Shown piece by piece: positions 17,748 through 26,512 of a DNA stretch of 64,000 nt. This stretch comes from Gammaproteobacteria bacterium. Its GTDB lineage: Bacteria; Pseudomonadota; Gammaproteobacteria; Eutrophobiales; Eutrophobiaceae. A program made the translations under genes and the position numbers. Every line of letters starts with the position of its first letter. Position 1 is the stretch's first letter. Below the pieces are notes generated by a model. That model had not been told where the DNA came from, did not search any database, and was given only the letters and a program-made list of their open reading frames with translations. The stretch covers positions 124,001-188,000 of the forward strand of contig WLWS01000003.1 of the NCBI GenBank assembly GCA_012103475.1. The letters run 5' to 3'.

Positions 17748-18821
17748 GTGGGAAATCGTAAGATCATTCATATAGATATGGATGCCTTTTACGCCTCAGT
17801 CGAGCAACGGGATTTTCCTGAGTTACGCGGCAAACCGGTTATTGTGGGTGGTGCACCGGACAAACGGGGTGTGGTCGCGGCATGTAGCTACGAAGCGAGG
17901 AAATTTGGCATTCATTCGGCTATGCCCTCATCGCGAGCCTATCGTTTGTGCCCACAGGCGATATTTCAGCGTCCCCGTTTTGAAATTTACCGACAGGTAT
18001 CTACAGAAATTCGGGAAGTATTCGCGCGTTATACTGAATTAATTGAGCCACTTTCTCTGGATGAAGCCTACCTCGATGTGAGTGATTCCGAATTGCATCA
18101 GGGCTCGGCAACTCTTATAGCAAGAAGCATCAAGCGGGATATCAGAGAAAAAACGGCACTCATCGCGTCTGCCGGAGTGTCCTACAATAAATTTCTGGCA
18201 AAAATGGCCTCCGATATGGATAAACCGGACGGGCTTTACGTAATCAGGCCGGAGCAGGGCCCCGATTTTATTGAGCAGCTGGCTATCGGAAAGTTTTACG
18301 GTATAGGGAAAGCAACTGAAGCGAAGATGAAAGCACTTGATATACACAGTGGTAAAGAGCTGAGGGAGTGGTCGCTGGAGAACCTGGTGAGTCGTTTCGG
18401 AAAATCCGGTAACTATTATTATCAGATTGCCAGAGGGGTGGACGAGCGTCAGGTTGTCAGCTCGCGCGAACGCAAATCAATAGGTACAGAAACTACCTTC
18501 GAGCACGACCTTGATGACAAACAGGAAATGCTCAAAATATTAAATGAGCTGGCTGCAAAGGTAATTCAGTATCTTGTAAAACGTAAATTATATGCAAAGA
18601 CGCTGACTATAAAAGTTAAGTACGCCGACTTTACGCAGGTTACCCGCAGTCAAACCATGGACGACGCATTTGATGAGTTTGAAAGGATACATCCGGCCAT
18701 ACCCCTGTTACTTGATAAAACGGAAGCGGGTGAGAAAAAAGTACGCCTGCTTGGCGTCACCGCCTCTAATCTAAGCTCGCAGGCAGTTGGGCGAGAAAAA
18801 TCGCAGATTAATCTAATTTAG
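17748..18821 (+). CDS. dinB: DNA polymerase IV (DinB, Y-family)
   Basis: 357 residues with the Y-family catalytic motifs: HIDMDAFYASVE (metal-binding D10, steric-gate region F14-Y15), SYEARKFGI at 48-56, and SLDEAYLDVS with D105/E106. A helix-hairpin-helix segment (FYGIGKATEAKMKALDI) and the little-finger domain follow. It performs error-prone bypass of damaged bases. The frame begins with GTG at 17748, which gives the usual short N-terminus before the first strand; no strong Shine-Dalgarno sequence is visible. No LexA box (CTGTN8ACAG) was recognised in the 136 bp upstream. Confidence 0.93.
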   Translation: MGNRKIIHIDMDAFYASVEQRDFPELRGKPVIVGGAPDKRGVVAACSYEARKFGIHSAMPSSRAYRLCPQAIFQRPRFEIYRQVSTEIREVFARYTELIEPLSLDEAYLDVSDSELHQGSATLIARSIKRDIREKTALIASAGVSYNKFLAKMASDMDKPDGLYVIRPEQGPDFIEQLAIGKFYGIGKATEAKMKALDIHSGKELREWSLENLVSRFGKSGNYYYQIARGVDERQVVSSRERKSIGTETTFEHDLDDKQEMLKILNELAAKVIQYLVKRKLYAKTLTIKVKYADFTQVTRSQTMDDAFDEFERIHPAIPLLLDKTEAGEKKVRLLGVTASNLSSQAVGREKSQINLI

Positions 18822-18832
18822 ATGCAGCTGTC

Positions 18833-19150
18833 TTACATCGACATTTGCATTAGTTCGGATACTTCCAGCGAGCCGTTTATATCAAGAAAGGGACAGGATT
18901 TCGCCATTGCCAAAGCCGTATCTAATGACTCTGCTTCTATAATGGTGTAACCGGACATGGAAGTAGTGCCGCCAGCACTGACGCTACCATCCGGATTTAT
19001 CGTAGTGGTGTCTTTTAACGGGTTTGCAGGACTTACCACGGCGTCGCCTAATGACGAGAGCCATTCTTTATATCTGGCAAAATGCGCTTTACCTGCTTCG
19101 GGTGTGGCGGGTTTCTCTCCGCCGAGATAAGTCATAATAAACTGCGCCAT
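18833..19150 (-). CDS. YCII-related (DGPF-type) small protein
   Basis: 105-residue protein with the dimeric alpha/beta fold of the YCII family: N-terminal FIMTYLGGE strand, a KEWLSSLGDAV helix region, SGYTIIEAESLDTALAMAKSCPFLD in the middle, and a C-terminal strand. Members are small cytoplasmic proteins, sometimes near ECF sigma factors; the biochemical role is unknown for this subgroup. It converges on dinB with an 11-bp gap and is likely co-transcribed with the AsmA gene upstream (17-bp gap). An ATG at 19150 has GGAGG nearby (AGGGAGGTTGCC on the minus strand). Confidence 0.8.
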   Translation of the reverse strand: MAQFIMTYLGGEKPATPEAGKAHFARYKEWLSSLGDAVVSPANPLKDTTTINPDGSVSAGGTTSMSGYTIIEAESLDTALAMAKSCPFLDINGSLEVSELMQMSM

Positions 19151-19167
19151 GGCAACCTCCCTAAAGT

Positions 19168-21147
19168 TTAGTCAAACAGGCCTTTCAAGAGCTTCTTCGG
19201 ATCCTTCAATGCCTCTTTCACATCGGTCTTGCTTGTTGATTTTTTCGCGCTGGTTTTGGTCGGAGTCGCTTTGCCTGTTAAGGCCGTGTTGCAGGGTGCG
19301 GTGTCTTTAGCATTGCCTCCGCCTTTGCCAAACAGACCACCAACAATGGAACCGGCTCCACCGGCTACCGACTTAATAGCGCCCATGGCAACGCCTGCAG
19401 GGTTAATCTTAATCTTGGGATCGGCGAGCGTGCCTCCTGCTTTCATGCCTGAAGCCAGATTGGTCAACGTGCCGGCTACAGCACCGGTTGCGTTGGGTTC
19501 AAAGCCAAGTGCCAGTTTTTCATTTTTGAGATTTATTTCTCCGCCACCAGAGACAGTTATTTGTTTGGTTTCAACACCGATACCCTTGTTCGCAGTAGCG
19601 ATACCATTGCTGATATTGAAATTCAACACAGCACACTCGAGAGCCGAATTATCTTTTTTCGAAAACGGATTCAGTAATTCTCCCAGACTGGCAAGAAATC
19701 CACTTTTCTTTTCCGCTTGTTTCAGTTCCGCGTTACCGACTTTGACCAGTAATTTGCCATTTGCACCACCGGCAATCGCCTGGCTGGTGTTGCCGGTGCC
19801 GCTGAAGCGTATGGTCAAATCAGTTGGCCCACCATTGAGAGTTTCCTTAAGTGTATGCAGTTGCCCGAGCTGAATTTTCTTGCCATCAAGATTTACCGCG
19901 ACGACAGCATTTTTCTGGGACGCATCAAGTTTAATGTTGCCGCTTAGTTTGCCGCCACCAATATCCAGTGTCATTGGCTTAATGGACAGGTTACCGCCCT
20001 GCAATGTTATGCCAGCACTGAAATTATTAATCTGAGCCTGACGGGTTTGAATTTCATCCACTTTAATCTGGATATTTGCGTTGGCTGCCTTGAGCCCGTC
20101 CAGTGGTAGTACTTCATCAGTTAAATAACGTTCGACTTTTTCTTCCTCGGCCGGTGGTTCGGGCTGGAAAGGTACCAGATTCAACAGAGGCGAATGCAAA
20201 CTGGCCTTAATTGAAGGAACTTTTCCGCTGACATTTGCAGAGAGCTTGCCGCTGACGCTTGTTTCAGAGAGTGTCAGCTTCATGTCATTCATGTGATAAC
20301 TGTTGTCGCCATCGCTAAGCCTGGCGCTGAGTGCAAAGGGCCCGATATCCGGAAGTTCGCTTCCGGCCAGAGCGTTGAGTTTATTCAGGTTAGACACAGT
20401 AGCAGAAGCCGCGAGATTGATACCTTTGCCTTTTAATGGCTCACTGACAACACCCTCTAAGGTCGTTTCCAGAGCTCCGACTTTCGCTTTAACATTGACG
20501 GGGTATTCGTCATTATCAAAAAGCATTGCCAGACTTCCGACTTTGCCATCGACTTCAATTTCATTTTTGTCCAGCGCCGCAACCAGACTGATATCCAGTT
20601 GCTTATCATCGCTGGTCTTCAATTCCAGAGTATCAATTGATAGTTCCATTGGTTTTTCACTGGCCGCATCTTTGTAGACCAGTTTCAATTGCCTGATCAG
20701 GACAGTGCCAATATCTATTGCTGTCATATCGCCACTCGCATCGCTGTTGTCAGCAGCAGCTTCACCCATTTCCCAGTTACCTTTGCCGGTAGAGTTTTTT
20801 TCCAGTAACAAATCCGGTTCGATGAGAATGAAGCGGTTAATCTCAATGTCACCACTCAGAAGTGGAAGCAATCCGACCTGAACTTCGACGCGCTTGATTA
20901 TCGCCATATCGGGTTTGGAACCCCAGTCGTCATTGGCGAAGCGAATTCCCTCGGCGACGATAGCGGGATTCAACGACAGGCTCAGATCGAGCTCACCTTC
21001 AATACTGACTTTACGGCCAGTGGCTTTTTCTACCTGCGCCAGAGCCTGATCTTTGTATTCGGATACGTCAATCTGGCTGATGAAAACGAACAGGCCGATA
21101 ATGACTACGACAAACAGGCCGGCAAGGCCAAGTAAAACTTTACGCAT
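19168..21147 (-). CDS. AsmA family protein
   Basis: 659 residues: N-terminal transmembrane anchor (about residues 4-24), then the AsmA N-terminal region (VSEYKDQALAQVEKATGRKVSIEGELDLSLSLNPAIVAEGI) and a long series of beta strands. A C-terminal AsmA_2-like domain holds a Gly-rich stretch near residue 600, and the tail is Lys-rich. AsmA-like proteins belong to the bridge-like, repeating beta-groove group implicated in phospholipid transport across the periplasm and in outer membrane protein assembly. The protein is about the usual length for AsmA. A monocistronic promoter in 21148-21280 is probable. Confidence 0.88.
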   Translation of the reverse strand: MRKVLLGLAGLFVVVIIGLFVFISQIDVSEYKDQALAQVEKATGRKVSIEGELDLSLSLNPAIVAEGIRFANDDWGSKPDMAIIKRVEVQVGLLPLLSGDIEINRFILIEPDLLLEKNSTGKGNWEMGEAAADNSDASGDMTAIDIGTVLIRQLKLVYKDAASEKPMELSIDTLELKTSDDKQLDISLVAALDKNEIEVDGKVGSLAMLFDNDEYPVNVKAKVGALETTLEGVVSEPLKGKGINLAASATVSNLNKLNALAGSELPDIGPFALSARLSDGDNSYHMNDMKLTLSETSVSGKLSANVSGKVPSIKASLHSPLLNLVPFQPEPPAEEEKVERYLTDEVLPLDGLKAANANIQIKVDEIQTRQAQINNFSAGITLQGGNLSIKPMTLDIGGGKLSGNIKLDASQKNAVVAVNLDGKKIQLGQLHTLKETLNGGPTDLTIRFSGTGNTSQAIAGGANGKLLVKVGNAELKQAEKKSGFLASLGELLNPFSKKDNSALECAVLNFNISNGIATANKGIGVETKQITVSGGGEINLKNEKLALGFEPNATGAVAGTLTNLASGMKAGGTLADPKIKINPAGVAMGAIKSVAGGAGSIVGGLFGKGGGNAKDTAPCNTALTGKATPTKTSAKKSTSKTDVKEALKDPKKLLKGLFD

Positions 21148-21280
21148 TTGAATTTCCCCGGAGCGTTATTGGTTGTTGAGAACGAATATAGTCTAGTGTA
21201 AACCGAAGCCGAGCTTAGTAGAAACGGCTTATAGTCAAGATGTGATGAATTTTTACGCTAAGCCACCGGAATTGACGCCG

Positions 21281-22471
21281 CTAGTGGTAATGAGGGGTTT
21301 TCAGTGAGTCTATGCCTCTGGTAATGCCATCCACCGTCAACGGATACATACGCTCTGCCATAAGCTCTCTCATCATGGAAATGGAAACGGTGTATTGCCA
21401 GTGTTGCTCGGGCACAGGGTTTAGCCAGATGGCATTCGGGTAGGTAGCCAGTAAACGTCTCATCCAGTCGGCTCCGGCTTCCTCGTTCCAGTGCTCAACC
21501 GCACCGCCCGGCATCATGATTTCATAGGGACTCATACTCGCGTCACCAACGAATATTAGCTTATGATCATGCCCATACTTATGCATGATTTGCACCAGAG
21601 GTATGGTTTCATTATGGCGCCTGCGATTATCTTTCCAAACGCGGTCATACACACAATTGTGGAAGTAGAAATATTCAAGATGTTTGAATTCGGTGTGTGT
21701 GGCTGAAAACAATTCTTCACAAACACGAACATGACTGTCCATGGAACCACCGGCATCAAGGAAAAGCAGAACCTTTACCGCGTTGTGCCGTTCCGGAACC
21801 ATATGTATATCGAGGAATCCAGCGTTTTTGGCGGTATGTGTAATAGTGTTATCGATATCCAGTTCGTCAGTGGCGCCTTCACGGGCAAAACGACGCAAAT
21901 TGCGCAGAGCGAGTTTTATGTTTCTGGTGCCGAGCTCAACTGAGTCGTCAAGATTACGATACTCACGTTTGTCCCACACTTTAACGGCTCGCCGGTGTCG
22001 CGATTCATTCTGACCAATTCGAATTCCTTCAGGATTGTAGCCATAAGCACCAAAGGGTGAGGTACCACCGGTACCAATCATCTTATTACCACCTTCGTGG
22101 CGTTCTTTTTGTTCCTGTAATCGTTCTTTTAGCGTTTCCATGAGTTTTTCCCAGCCACCCATGGCTTCAATCTCCTGCTTTTCTTCCTCACTTAAATTGA
22201 GCATGGACTGGAGTTGCAGCCATTCAGCGGGAATCTCAGCCATTATGGAATCCATCACTGATTCAAGTCCCTTGAAGTGTGCGCCGAATATCCGGTCAAA
22301 TCGATCAAACAGGCTTTCGTCTTTCACCAGGCTGATGCGCGCAAGGTAATAAAACTCATCGATATCCAGGGCCGCGATTTGTTTATCGAGCGCGGCCAAC
22401 AAACTCAGATACTCGGTAATAGATACCGGTAAACCGCCTTCGCGAAGTTTGTAAAACAGATCTATAAACAT
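21281..22471 (-). CDS. VWA domain protein of the CoxE/MoxR-associated type
   Basis: 396 residues. The N-terminal helical region (about 1-125) starts MFIDLFYKLREGGLPVS, typical of VWA proteins that pair with MoxR ATPases. A Gly-rich basic linker follows, then a von Willebrand A domain with the metal-site motif D239-A-G-G-S-M and a later GDAS/Tyr segment. MoxR/VWA pairs act as chaperone-like machines that insert cofactors or remodel target proteins; the target here is unknown. The gene begins 10 bp after the MoxR ATPase gene ends. Confidence 0.87.
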   Translation of the reverse strand: MFIDLFYKLREGGLPVSITEYLSLLAALDKQIAALDIDEFYYLARISLVKDESLFDRFDRIFGAHFKGLESVMDSIMAEIPAEWLQLQSMLNLSEEEKQEIEAMGGWEKLMETLKERLQEQKERHEGGNKMIGTGGTSPFGAYGYNPEGIRIGQNESRHRRAVKVWDKREYRNLDDSVELGTRNIKLALRNLRRFAREGATDELDIDNTITHTAKNAGFLDIHMVPERHNAVKVLLFLDAGGSMDSHVRVCEELFSATHTEFKHLEYFYFHNCVYDRVWKDNRRRHNETIPLVQIMHKYGHDHKLIFVGDASMSPYEIMMPGGAVEHWNEEAGADWMRRLLATYPNAIWLNPVPEQHWQYTVSISMMRELMAERMYPLTVDGITRGIDSLKTPHYH

Positions 22472-22481
22472 AGTCTGAATG

Positions 22482-23336
22482 TCAGTTGGCAGCGCCCCGA
22501 TTCATAAAAATCAGTTTTTCAAAGAGATGCACATCCTGCTCATTTTTCAACAGGGCACCATAGAGTTTCGGAATGATCTTGCGGGTATTTTCTTCTTGCA
22601 GATCCTCTGCAGAAATATCCTCGGCAAGTAATAGTTTAATCCAGTCAAGTAGTTCTGATGTTGAAGGTTTTTTCTTTAGTCCTGGTATTTCCCGTAAATC
22701 AAAAAATGATTCGAGTGCCTGCTGTAGAAGTCGCTTTTTAATATCGGGAAAATGAACGTTTACAATTTGCTCCATGGTGTCGTGATCGGGAAAACGGATG
22801 TAATGAAAATAACAACGTCGCAGGAACGCATCTGGAAGTTCTTTCTCATTATTGCTCGTTATAATGACGATAGGACGATGTTTAGCCTTGACCAGTTTTT
22901 TCGTTTCATAAACAAAAAATTCCATCCGATCAATTTCCTGTAGAAGATCGTTCGGAAATTCAATATCAGCTTTATCAATCTCATCAATGAGTAACACCGC
23001 CTGCTCATCAGAGGCAAAAGCCTCCCAGAGTTTGCCGCGAATAATGTAGTTTTCGATATCATTGACCCTTTCATCTCCCAATTGTGAATCACGCAAACGG
23101 GCAACCGCATCGTATTCGTAGAGTCCTTGTCTGGCCTTCGTCGTTGACTTGATATGCCATTCGAATAACTGCTTGTTCAAAGAGCGGGCGATCTCCGCTG
23201 CCAGCAGGGTTTTTCCTGTACCGGGTTCCCCCTTGATTAATAATGGTCTGCCTACCGTGACGGCGGCATTCACTGCCGTCATCAGGTCATCGGTGGCTAT
23301 ATACGAGTCGGTACCGCTAAATCTGTTCGTTGTCAT
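22482..23336 (-). CDS. MoxR-type AAA+ ATPase
   Basis: 284-residue AAA+ ATPase with Walker A GEPGTGKT at 36-43, Walker B VLLIDE at 114-119, sensor 1 IVITSNNEKE and an arginine-finger segment DAFLRRCYFHYIRFPD. It is the usual partner of the VWA protein encoded directly downstream. MoxR ATPases are known from maturation of methanol dehydrogenase, CO dehydrogenase and others, but no such dehydrogenase lies beside it here. A small membrane protein gene precedes it by 24 bp. Confidence 0.92.
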   Translation of the reverse strand: MTTNRFSGTDSYIATDDLMTAVNAAVTVGRPLLIKGEPGTGKTLLAAEIARSLNKQLFEWHIKSTTKARQGLYEYDAVARLRDSQLGDERVNDIENYIIRGKLWEAFASDEQAVLLIDEIDKADIEFPNDLLQEIDRMEFFVYETKKLVKAKHRPIVIITSNNEKELPDAFLRRCYFHYIRFPDHDTMEQIVNVHFPDIKKRLLQQALESFFDLREIPGLKKKPSTSELLDWIKLLLAEDISAEDLQEENTRKIIPKLYGALLKNEQDVHLFEKLIFMNRGAAN

Positions 23337-23360
23337 GTTGTAAATATTCTTATCGTAGGT

Positions 23361-23678
23361 TTAAGCTAGGAGGCCACCGATAAAAGCACCGATGAGTAGT
23401 GGCAGCACATAAATGGCATAAAGCAGAACACCACCACCGGCAATAATCGCACCAACAAAAGGTAGACCGGTAAAAACTGTTCCGAATGCGAATAATCCAC
23501 CAGCCAGTAGCATGCCGGGCAACATGGCAGCAAGCATACCAGCCATTACACCGCCAGCCGTCTTTCCACCCACGATTCCGGCGATCAGGGGTCCTATACC
23601 GGGTAACCAGATTAATAAGAGGGAAATGACAAACATCCAGATCATTCCCATAATAATGCTGCCTGATTTTTCGCTCAT
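23361..23678 (-). CDS. Small Gly/Ala-rich integral membrane protein, function unknown
   Basis: 105 residues with three to four hydrophobic helices (about 8-26, 36-58, 62-82 and 88-104) and an unusually Gly-rich composition (GIVGGKTAGGVMAGMLAAMLPGMLLAGG). No catalytic motif was recognised; small conserved membrane proteins of the DUF5518 kind look similar, but this is not a firm match. It is the first gene in the row membrane protein - MoxR - VWA and shares an upstream region with the divergent island gene at 23837. Confidence 0.6.
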   Translation of the reverse strand: MSEKSGSIIMGMIWMFVISLLLIWLPGIGPLIAGIVGGKTAGGVMAGMLAAMLPGMLLAGGLFAFGTVFTGLPFVGAIIAGGGVLLYAIYVLPLLIGAFIGGLLA

Positions 23679-23770
23679 ATTATTGTTGTCCTGTATATGT
23701 GACTTGTTCAGTAATCTATCATTTCACAGCGCTATGATTAAGCAGTCTCTGCTTCGTTGAGAACTGCATA

Positions 23771-23782
23771 ATTGTATACAAT
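23771..23782. promoter_or_regulatory. Palindromic operator-like site 1 (ATTGTATACAAT)
   Basis: Perfect 12-bp palindrome 54 bp before the ATG of the racemase-like gene. The core TTGTATACAA fits the GT-N2-AC style of GntR-family operators, and a GntR/FCD regulator is encoded in the island. Confidence 0.65.
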
Positions 23783-23836
23783 CAATCGGGAGGGGGGTAT
23801 ATTTACAAGCTGATTTATTCAAGTCAGGACAATAGC

Positions 23837-24586
23837 ATGAGTAAAAAAATAAAAGTAATTGTGCCCATCCCCATGGATCAGGCAGGTGTGGATAATCGTG
23901 CTTCACAACTGCCAAAAGATCTTATCATGCCGGGGGTTGAGGTTGAGTTCGTGGCAGTTGATTGGGGTGCTGCTCTGGGAGACAGCTACTACGACTCTAT
24001 GCTTATGGATATGAGTGTCTTTGAAGCAGGCCTGAAAGCAGAAGAAGAGGGCTTCGACGCGGTTTGTATTGATACAGTCAGTGATTCTGGTATGTACGCA
24101 TTACGCTCAAAACTTGATATACCGGTTGTTGGTCTGGGTCAGGCTTCGTTTCACATTGCCTGCTGTCTTGGACACAAATTTTCAGTCATTACCATGTGGG
24201 ATGAATGGTTTCATCTCTATACAAAAATACTAAGAGAATATGGTCTGGAAAATCGTTGTGCTTCACTGCGGTCAATTAAAACCAGACCGGATCTGGCAGA
24301 ATTACTGGAAGGCAAGGAAGAAGTTGTTTTTGCCAGGCTGGAAGAAGAAAGCCTCAAGGCTATCAACGAGGACGGTGCAAGCGTTATTGTGCTGGGTTCC
24401 ACCACCATGCACCAGTCTCACGGTTATTTACAGGAAAAACTACCCGTACCTGTTATTAATCCCGGGCAGGTAGGTTATAAACTCTGTGAAATGTTCCTGC
24501 AACTGGATCTTAAGCACAGTAAAAAGTCTTTTGCTACGCCTGAAATGCCAGACGACAACATGATTTTGTCACGCGGTAAATCTTAA
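23837..24586 (+). CDS. Asp/Glu/hydantoin racemase-fold protein lacking both catalytic cysteines
   Basis: 249 residues with the two-lobed Asp/Glu racemase superfamily pattern: AVCIDTVSDSG in lobe 1 and VIVLGSTTMH in lobe 2. In active racemases, maleate isomerases and hydantoin racemases these sites read roughly I-x-C-F-x-D-P-G and LGC; here the Cys positions are T80 and S188. The whole chain otherwise aligns well (conserved GQASFHIACCLGHKFSVITMWDEW region), so it is an intact member of a Cys-less subfamily, sometimes mislabelled HupH. A two-cysteine racemisation mechanism is excluded; the reaction is unknown. It heads an operon with two SnoaL-like proteins and an MDR oxidoreductase and follows operator-like site 1. 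Confidence 0.8.
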   Translation: MSKKIKVIVPIPMDQAGVDNRASQLPKDLIMPGVEVEFVAVDWGAALGDSYYDSMLMDMSVFEAGLKAEEEGFDAVCIDTVSDSGMYALRSKLDIPVVGLGQASFHIACCLGHKFSVITMWDEWFHLYTKILREYGLENRCASLRSIKTRPDLAELLEGKEEVVFARLEEESLKAINEDGASVIVLGSTTMHQSHGYLQEKLPVPVINPGQVGYKLCEMFLQLDLKHSKKSFATPEMPDDNMILSRGKS

Positions 24587-24609
24587 ACACTGACAAGAGA
24601 GAAAAGATA

Positions 24610-25002
24610 ATGAGTAAGCACAATTACGAATATCATATCGATATAGTTACCAAACGTTATTTTCACGGCGTTGATACTTACGATATGGATTTAATTCTGG
24701 ATTGTTTTCACAAGAATGCGGTATTGCGGGAAATGACTTCCGACACCGTTCATGATGGTGTCGATCAAATTCGGGAAATGTTCACAGGTCTTTTCGATGC
24801 ACATTCGCGAATCTGGCATGGCAATTTTGTACACACGGCTGATGTGGATGAACATGCAATCTGTTCACAGTTTTCGGTTGAGGTGACTGCGAAAGACACA
24901 GGTGAGTTGCATCGCTACGAGAACTGTAACCGCTTTTATCTTAAAGATGGAAAGTTTACGCGTGTCTTCGTCTATATGAGCGGCGAAAACCTACTTAAAT
25001 AA
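24610..25002 (+). CDS. SnoaL-like (NTF2 fold) protein 1
   Basis: 130 residues with the cone-shaped NTF2/SnoaL pattern: N-terminal helices (YDMDLILDCFHKNAVLREM), a small-ligand pocket rim DGVDQIREMFTGLF, and a final strand ending VYMSGENLLK. SnoaL-like proteins include polyketide cyclases, isomerases and dehydratases, but most environmental members have no known reaction. It is a tandem paralogue of the next gene, with the same length and the same YMSGxNxL end. An RBS (AGAGAGAAAAG) lies just before the ATG. Confidence 0.75.
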   Translation: MSKHNYEYHIDIVTKRYFHGVDTYDMDLILDCFHKNAVLREMTSDTVHDGVDQIREMFTGLFDAHSRIWHGNFVHTADVDEHAICSQFSVEVTAKDTGELHRYENCNRFYLKDGKFTRVFVYMSGENLLK

Positions 25003-25030
25003 TACATCGATTAGAGAAAGGATAATTATT

Positions 25031-25429
25031 ATGCAATATCAATCATCACTCGATCGTAAGGGACTAATTGACCTTGCCATCAACAAGTATTTCGCGAATG
25101 TAGATAAAAAAGATCTTGAGGCTGTGCTGGACTGTTTTCACGACAACGCCATGATGACGACTCAAACAGCATTCACGACGCATGCGGGCAAGGACAACAT
25201 CAAGCGAATGTTTAAGGATTTCATGTCCTCCTTTGATGTCTTTGTTCATCGTGATTTTGAGATTACAGTGGATCAAAACAATGGCCGTATCGTGGCGAGC
25301 TTTGTTGCCGAACTTACCGACGCCGAAGGCAACAAGACATATCTTGAGAACACCAATTTCTGGCGCATTCGCGATGACAAGTTTCAGGAGATTTATATCT
25401 ATATGAGCGGCGCAAACGTTCTCGTTTAA
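25031..25429 (+). CDS. SnoaL-like (NTF2 fold) protein 2
   Basis: 132 residues; tandem paralogue of the gene 28 bp upstream (shared pattern KYFANVDKKDLEAVLDCFHDNA and the C-terminal YMSGANVL). The pairing suggests a heteromer or two successive steps on related intermediates (inferred). Its stop codon is followed with no gap by the ATG of the MDR oxidoreductase at 25430, so the two are translationally coupled. Confidence 0.75.
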   Translation: MQYQSSLDRKGLIDLAINKYFANVDKKDLEAVLDCFHDNAMMTTQTAFTTHAGKDNIKRMFKDFMSSFDVFVHRDFEITVDQNNGRIVASFVAELTDAEGNKTYLENTNFWRIRDDKFQEIYIYMSGANVLV

Positions 25430-26398
25430 ATGAAAGCAATTGTTATTGATGAGTTTGGCGGTCCGGACGTACTGAATTACCGGGAACATCCGGTACCTGA
25501 GTTTGGTGATGATCAGGTTCTGATAAGAGTTAAAGCAGCTGGGGTAAACCCTGCTGACTGGAAAATCCGTGAAGGTTATGTGGCACAACTTTTTCCTCAC
25601 CAGCTTCCTCTGGTTCTAGGCTGGGACATGGCTGGTGTGATTGATTCTGTCGGCAAAAACATAAGCAGTTTCAAGCCAGGCGATGAGGTCTACTGCTTTC
25701 CCCGCTTACCTACTGTGCAACATGGAACCTATGCAGAATTTGCGCCTGCTGATAGTGATATGCTTGCCACCAAGCCTGAAAATCTGAGCTTCGAACAATC
25801 GGCGACTTTACCGCTGGTGACATTAACAGCCTGGCAGGCGCTTGTTGATTTTGGAGAGCTTCAGGCAGGACAGTCTTTGTTTGTCAGTGCCGGTGCCGGT
25901 GGCGTCGGAGGAATGGCAATTCAAATTGCCAAACATCTGGGCGCAAGAGTCTGCACTACCGCAAGCGCCGGTAACCACGATTACCTGAGAGAACTTGGCG
26001 CCGATCATATTATCGATTACAACAATGAAAACATCGATGAGTCTGTGAAAGCATTTCAGAAAGACGGTGTCGATCTGGTTTTTGATTGTACGGGTAGTGA
26101 AGATGTGGTCATTAATTTTAACTACGTGCGCAAACCCGGGGGTCGGGTAGCGACTATCAATGGTCTTGTCCATACTATCCCTGAATTGGAGAAGAATGCA
26201 GAATTGCATAATGTCACAGCCAAACTGGTGGTAGTCGAGCCTAGAGGTGCCCAGTTAGGCAAGCTTACCAAACTGTTTGAAAGGGAGGCGCTCAGGCCAC
26301 TGCCGGTTGAGTCTTATCCGCTTGAAGATGCCGGTCTTGCCTTGCAAAAAAGCGAGGAAGGTCATGTAAGAGGTAAGCTTGCCCTGATAATTGACTAA
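25430..26398 (+). CDS. Medium-chain dehydrogenase/reductase (quinone oxidoreductase-like, zinc-independent)
   Basis: 322 residues: N-terminal GroES-like domain (VLIRVKAAGVNPADWKIREG) and a Rossmann domain with SAGAGGVGGMAIQIAKHLGA. The zinc-binding Cys/His residues of alcohol dehydrogenases are absent, which puts it with NADPH-dependent quinone/enone reductases. It probably reduces a C=C or carbonyl in an intermediate of this operon (inferred). It starts at the base after the upstream stop. A weak 6-bp hairpin (TCCTTA/TAAGGA, 26454-26472) lies in the 114-bp gap before the peroxiredoxin gene. Confidence 0.83.
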   Translation: MKAIVIDEFGGPDVLNYREHPVPEFGDDQVLIRVKAAGVNPADWKIREGYVAQLFPHQLPLVLGWDMAGVIDSVGKNISSFKPGDEVYCFPRLPTVQHGTYAEFAPADSDMLATKPENLSFEQSATLPLVTLTAWQALVDFGELQAGQSLFVSAGAGGVGGMAIQIAKHLGARVCTTASAGNHDYLRELGADHIIDYNNENIDESVKAFQKDGVDLVFDCTGSEDVVINFNYVRKPGGRVATINGLVHTIPELEKNAELHNVTAKLVVVEPRGAQLGKLTKLFEREALRPLPVESYPLEDAGLALQKSEEGHVRGKLALIID

Positions 26399-26512
26399 CC
26401 TGAATTTAAGTTTATCTCTATACTAGTTTATTCAGCTTAAGCTAATCTTGATGTCCTTATAAAAAGTAAGGATATTTCTAACAACAACAAAACGAATTTT
26501 AAGGAGACAGCA

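Noticed and set aside
19229..19873. A 214-codon open frame opposite the AsmA gene
   Set aside because: Alanine/leucine/proline shadow of the coding strand without start signals or family features.
23361..23678. The small membrane protein as part of the catabolic island
   Set aside because: It is transcribed away from the island in the same direction as, and close to, the MoxR/VWA genes.
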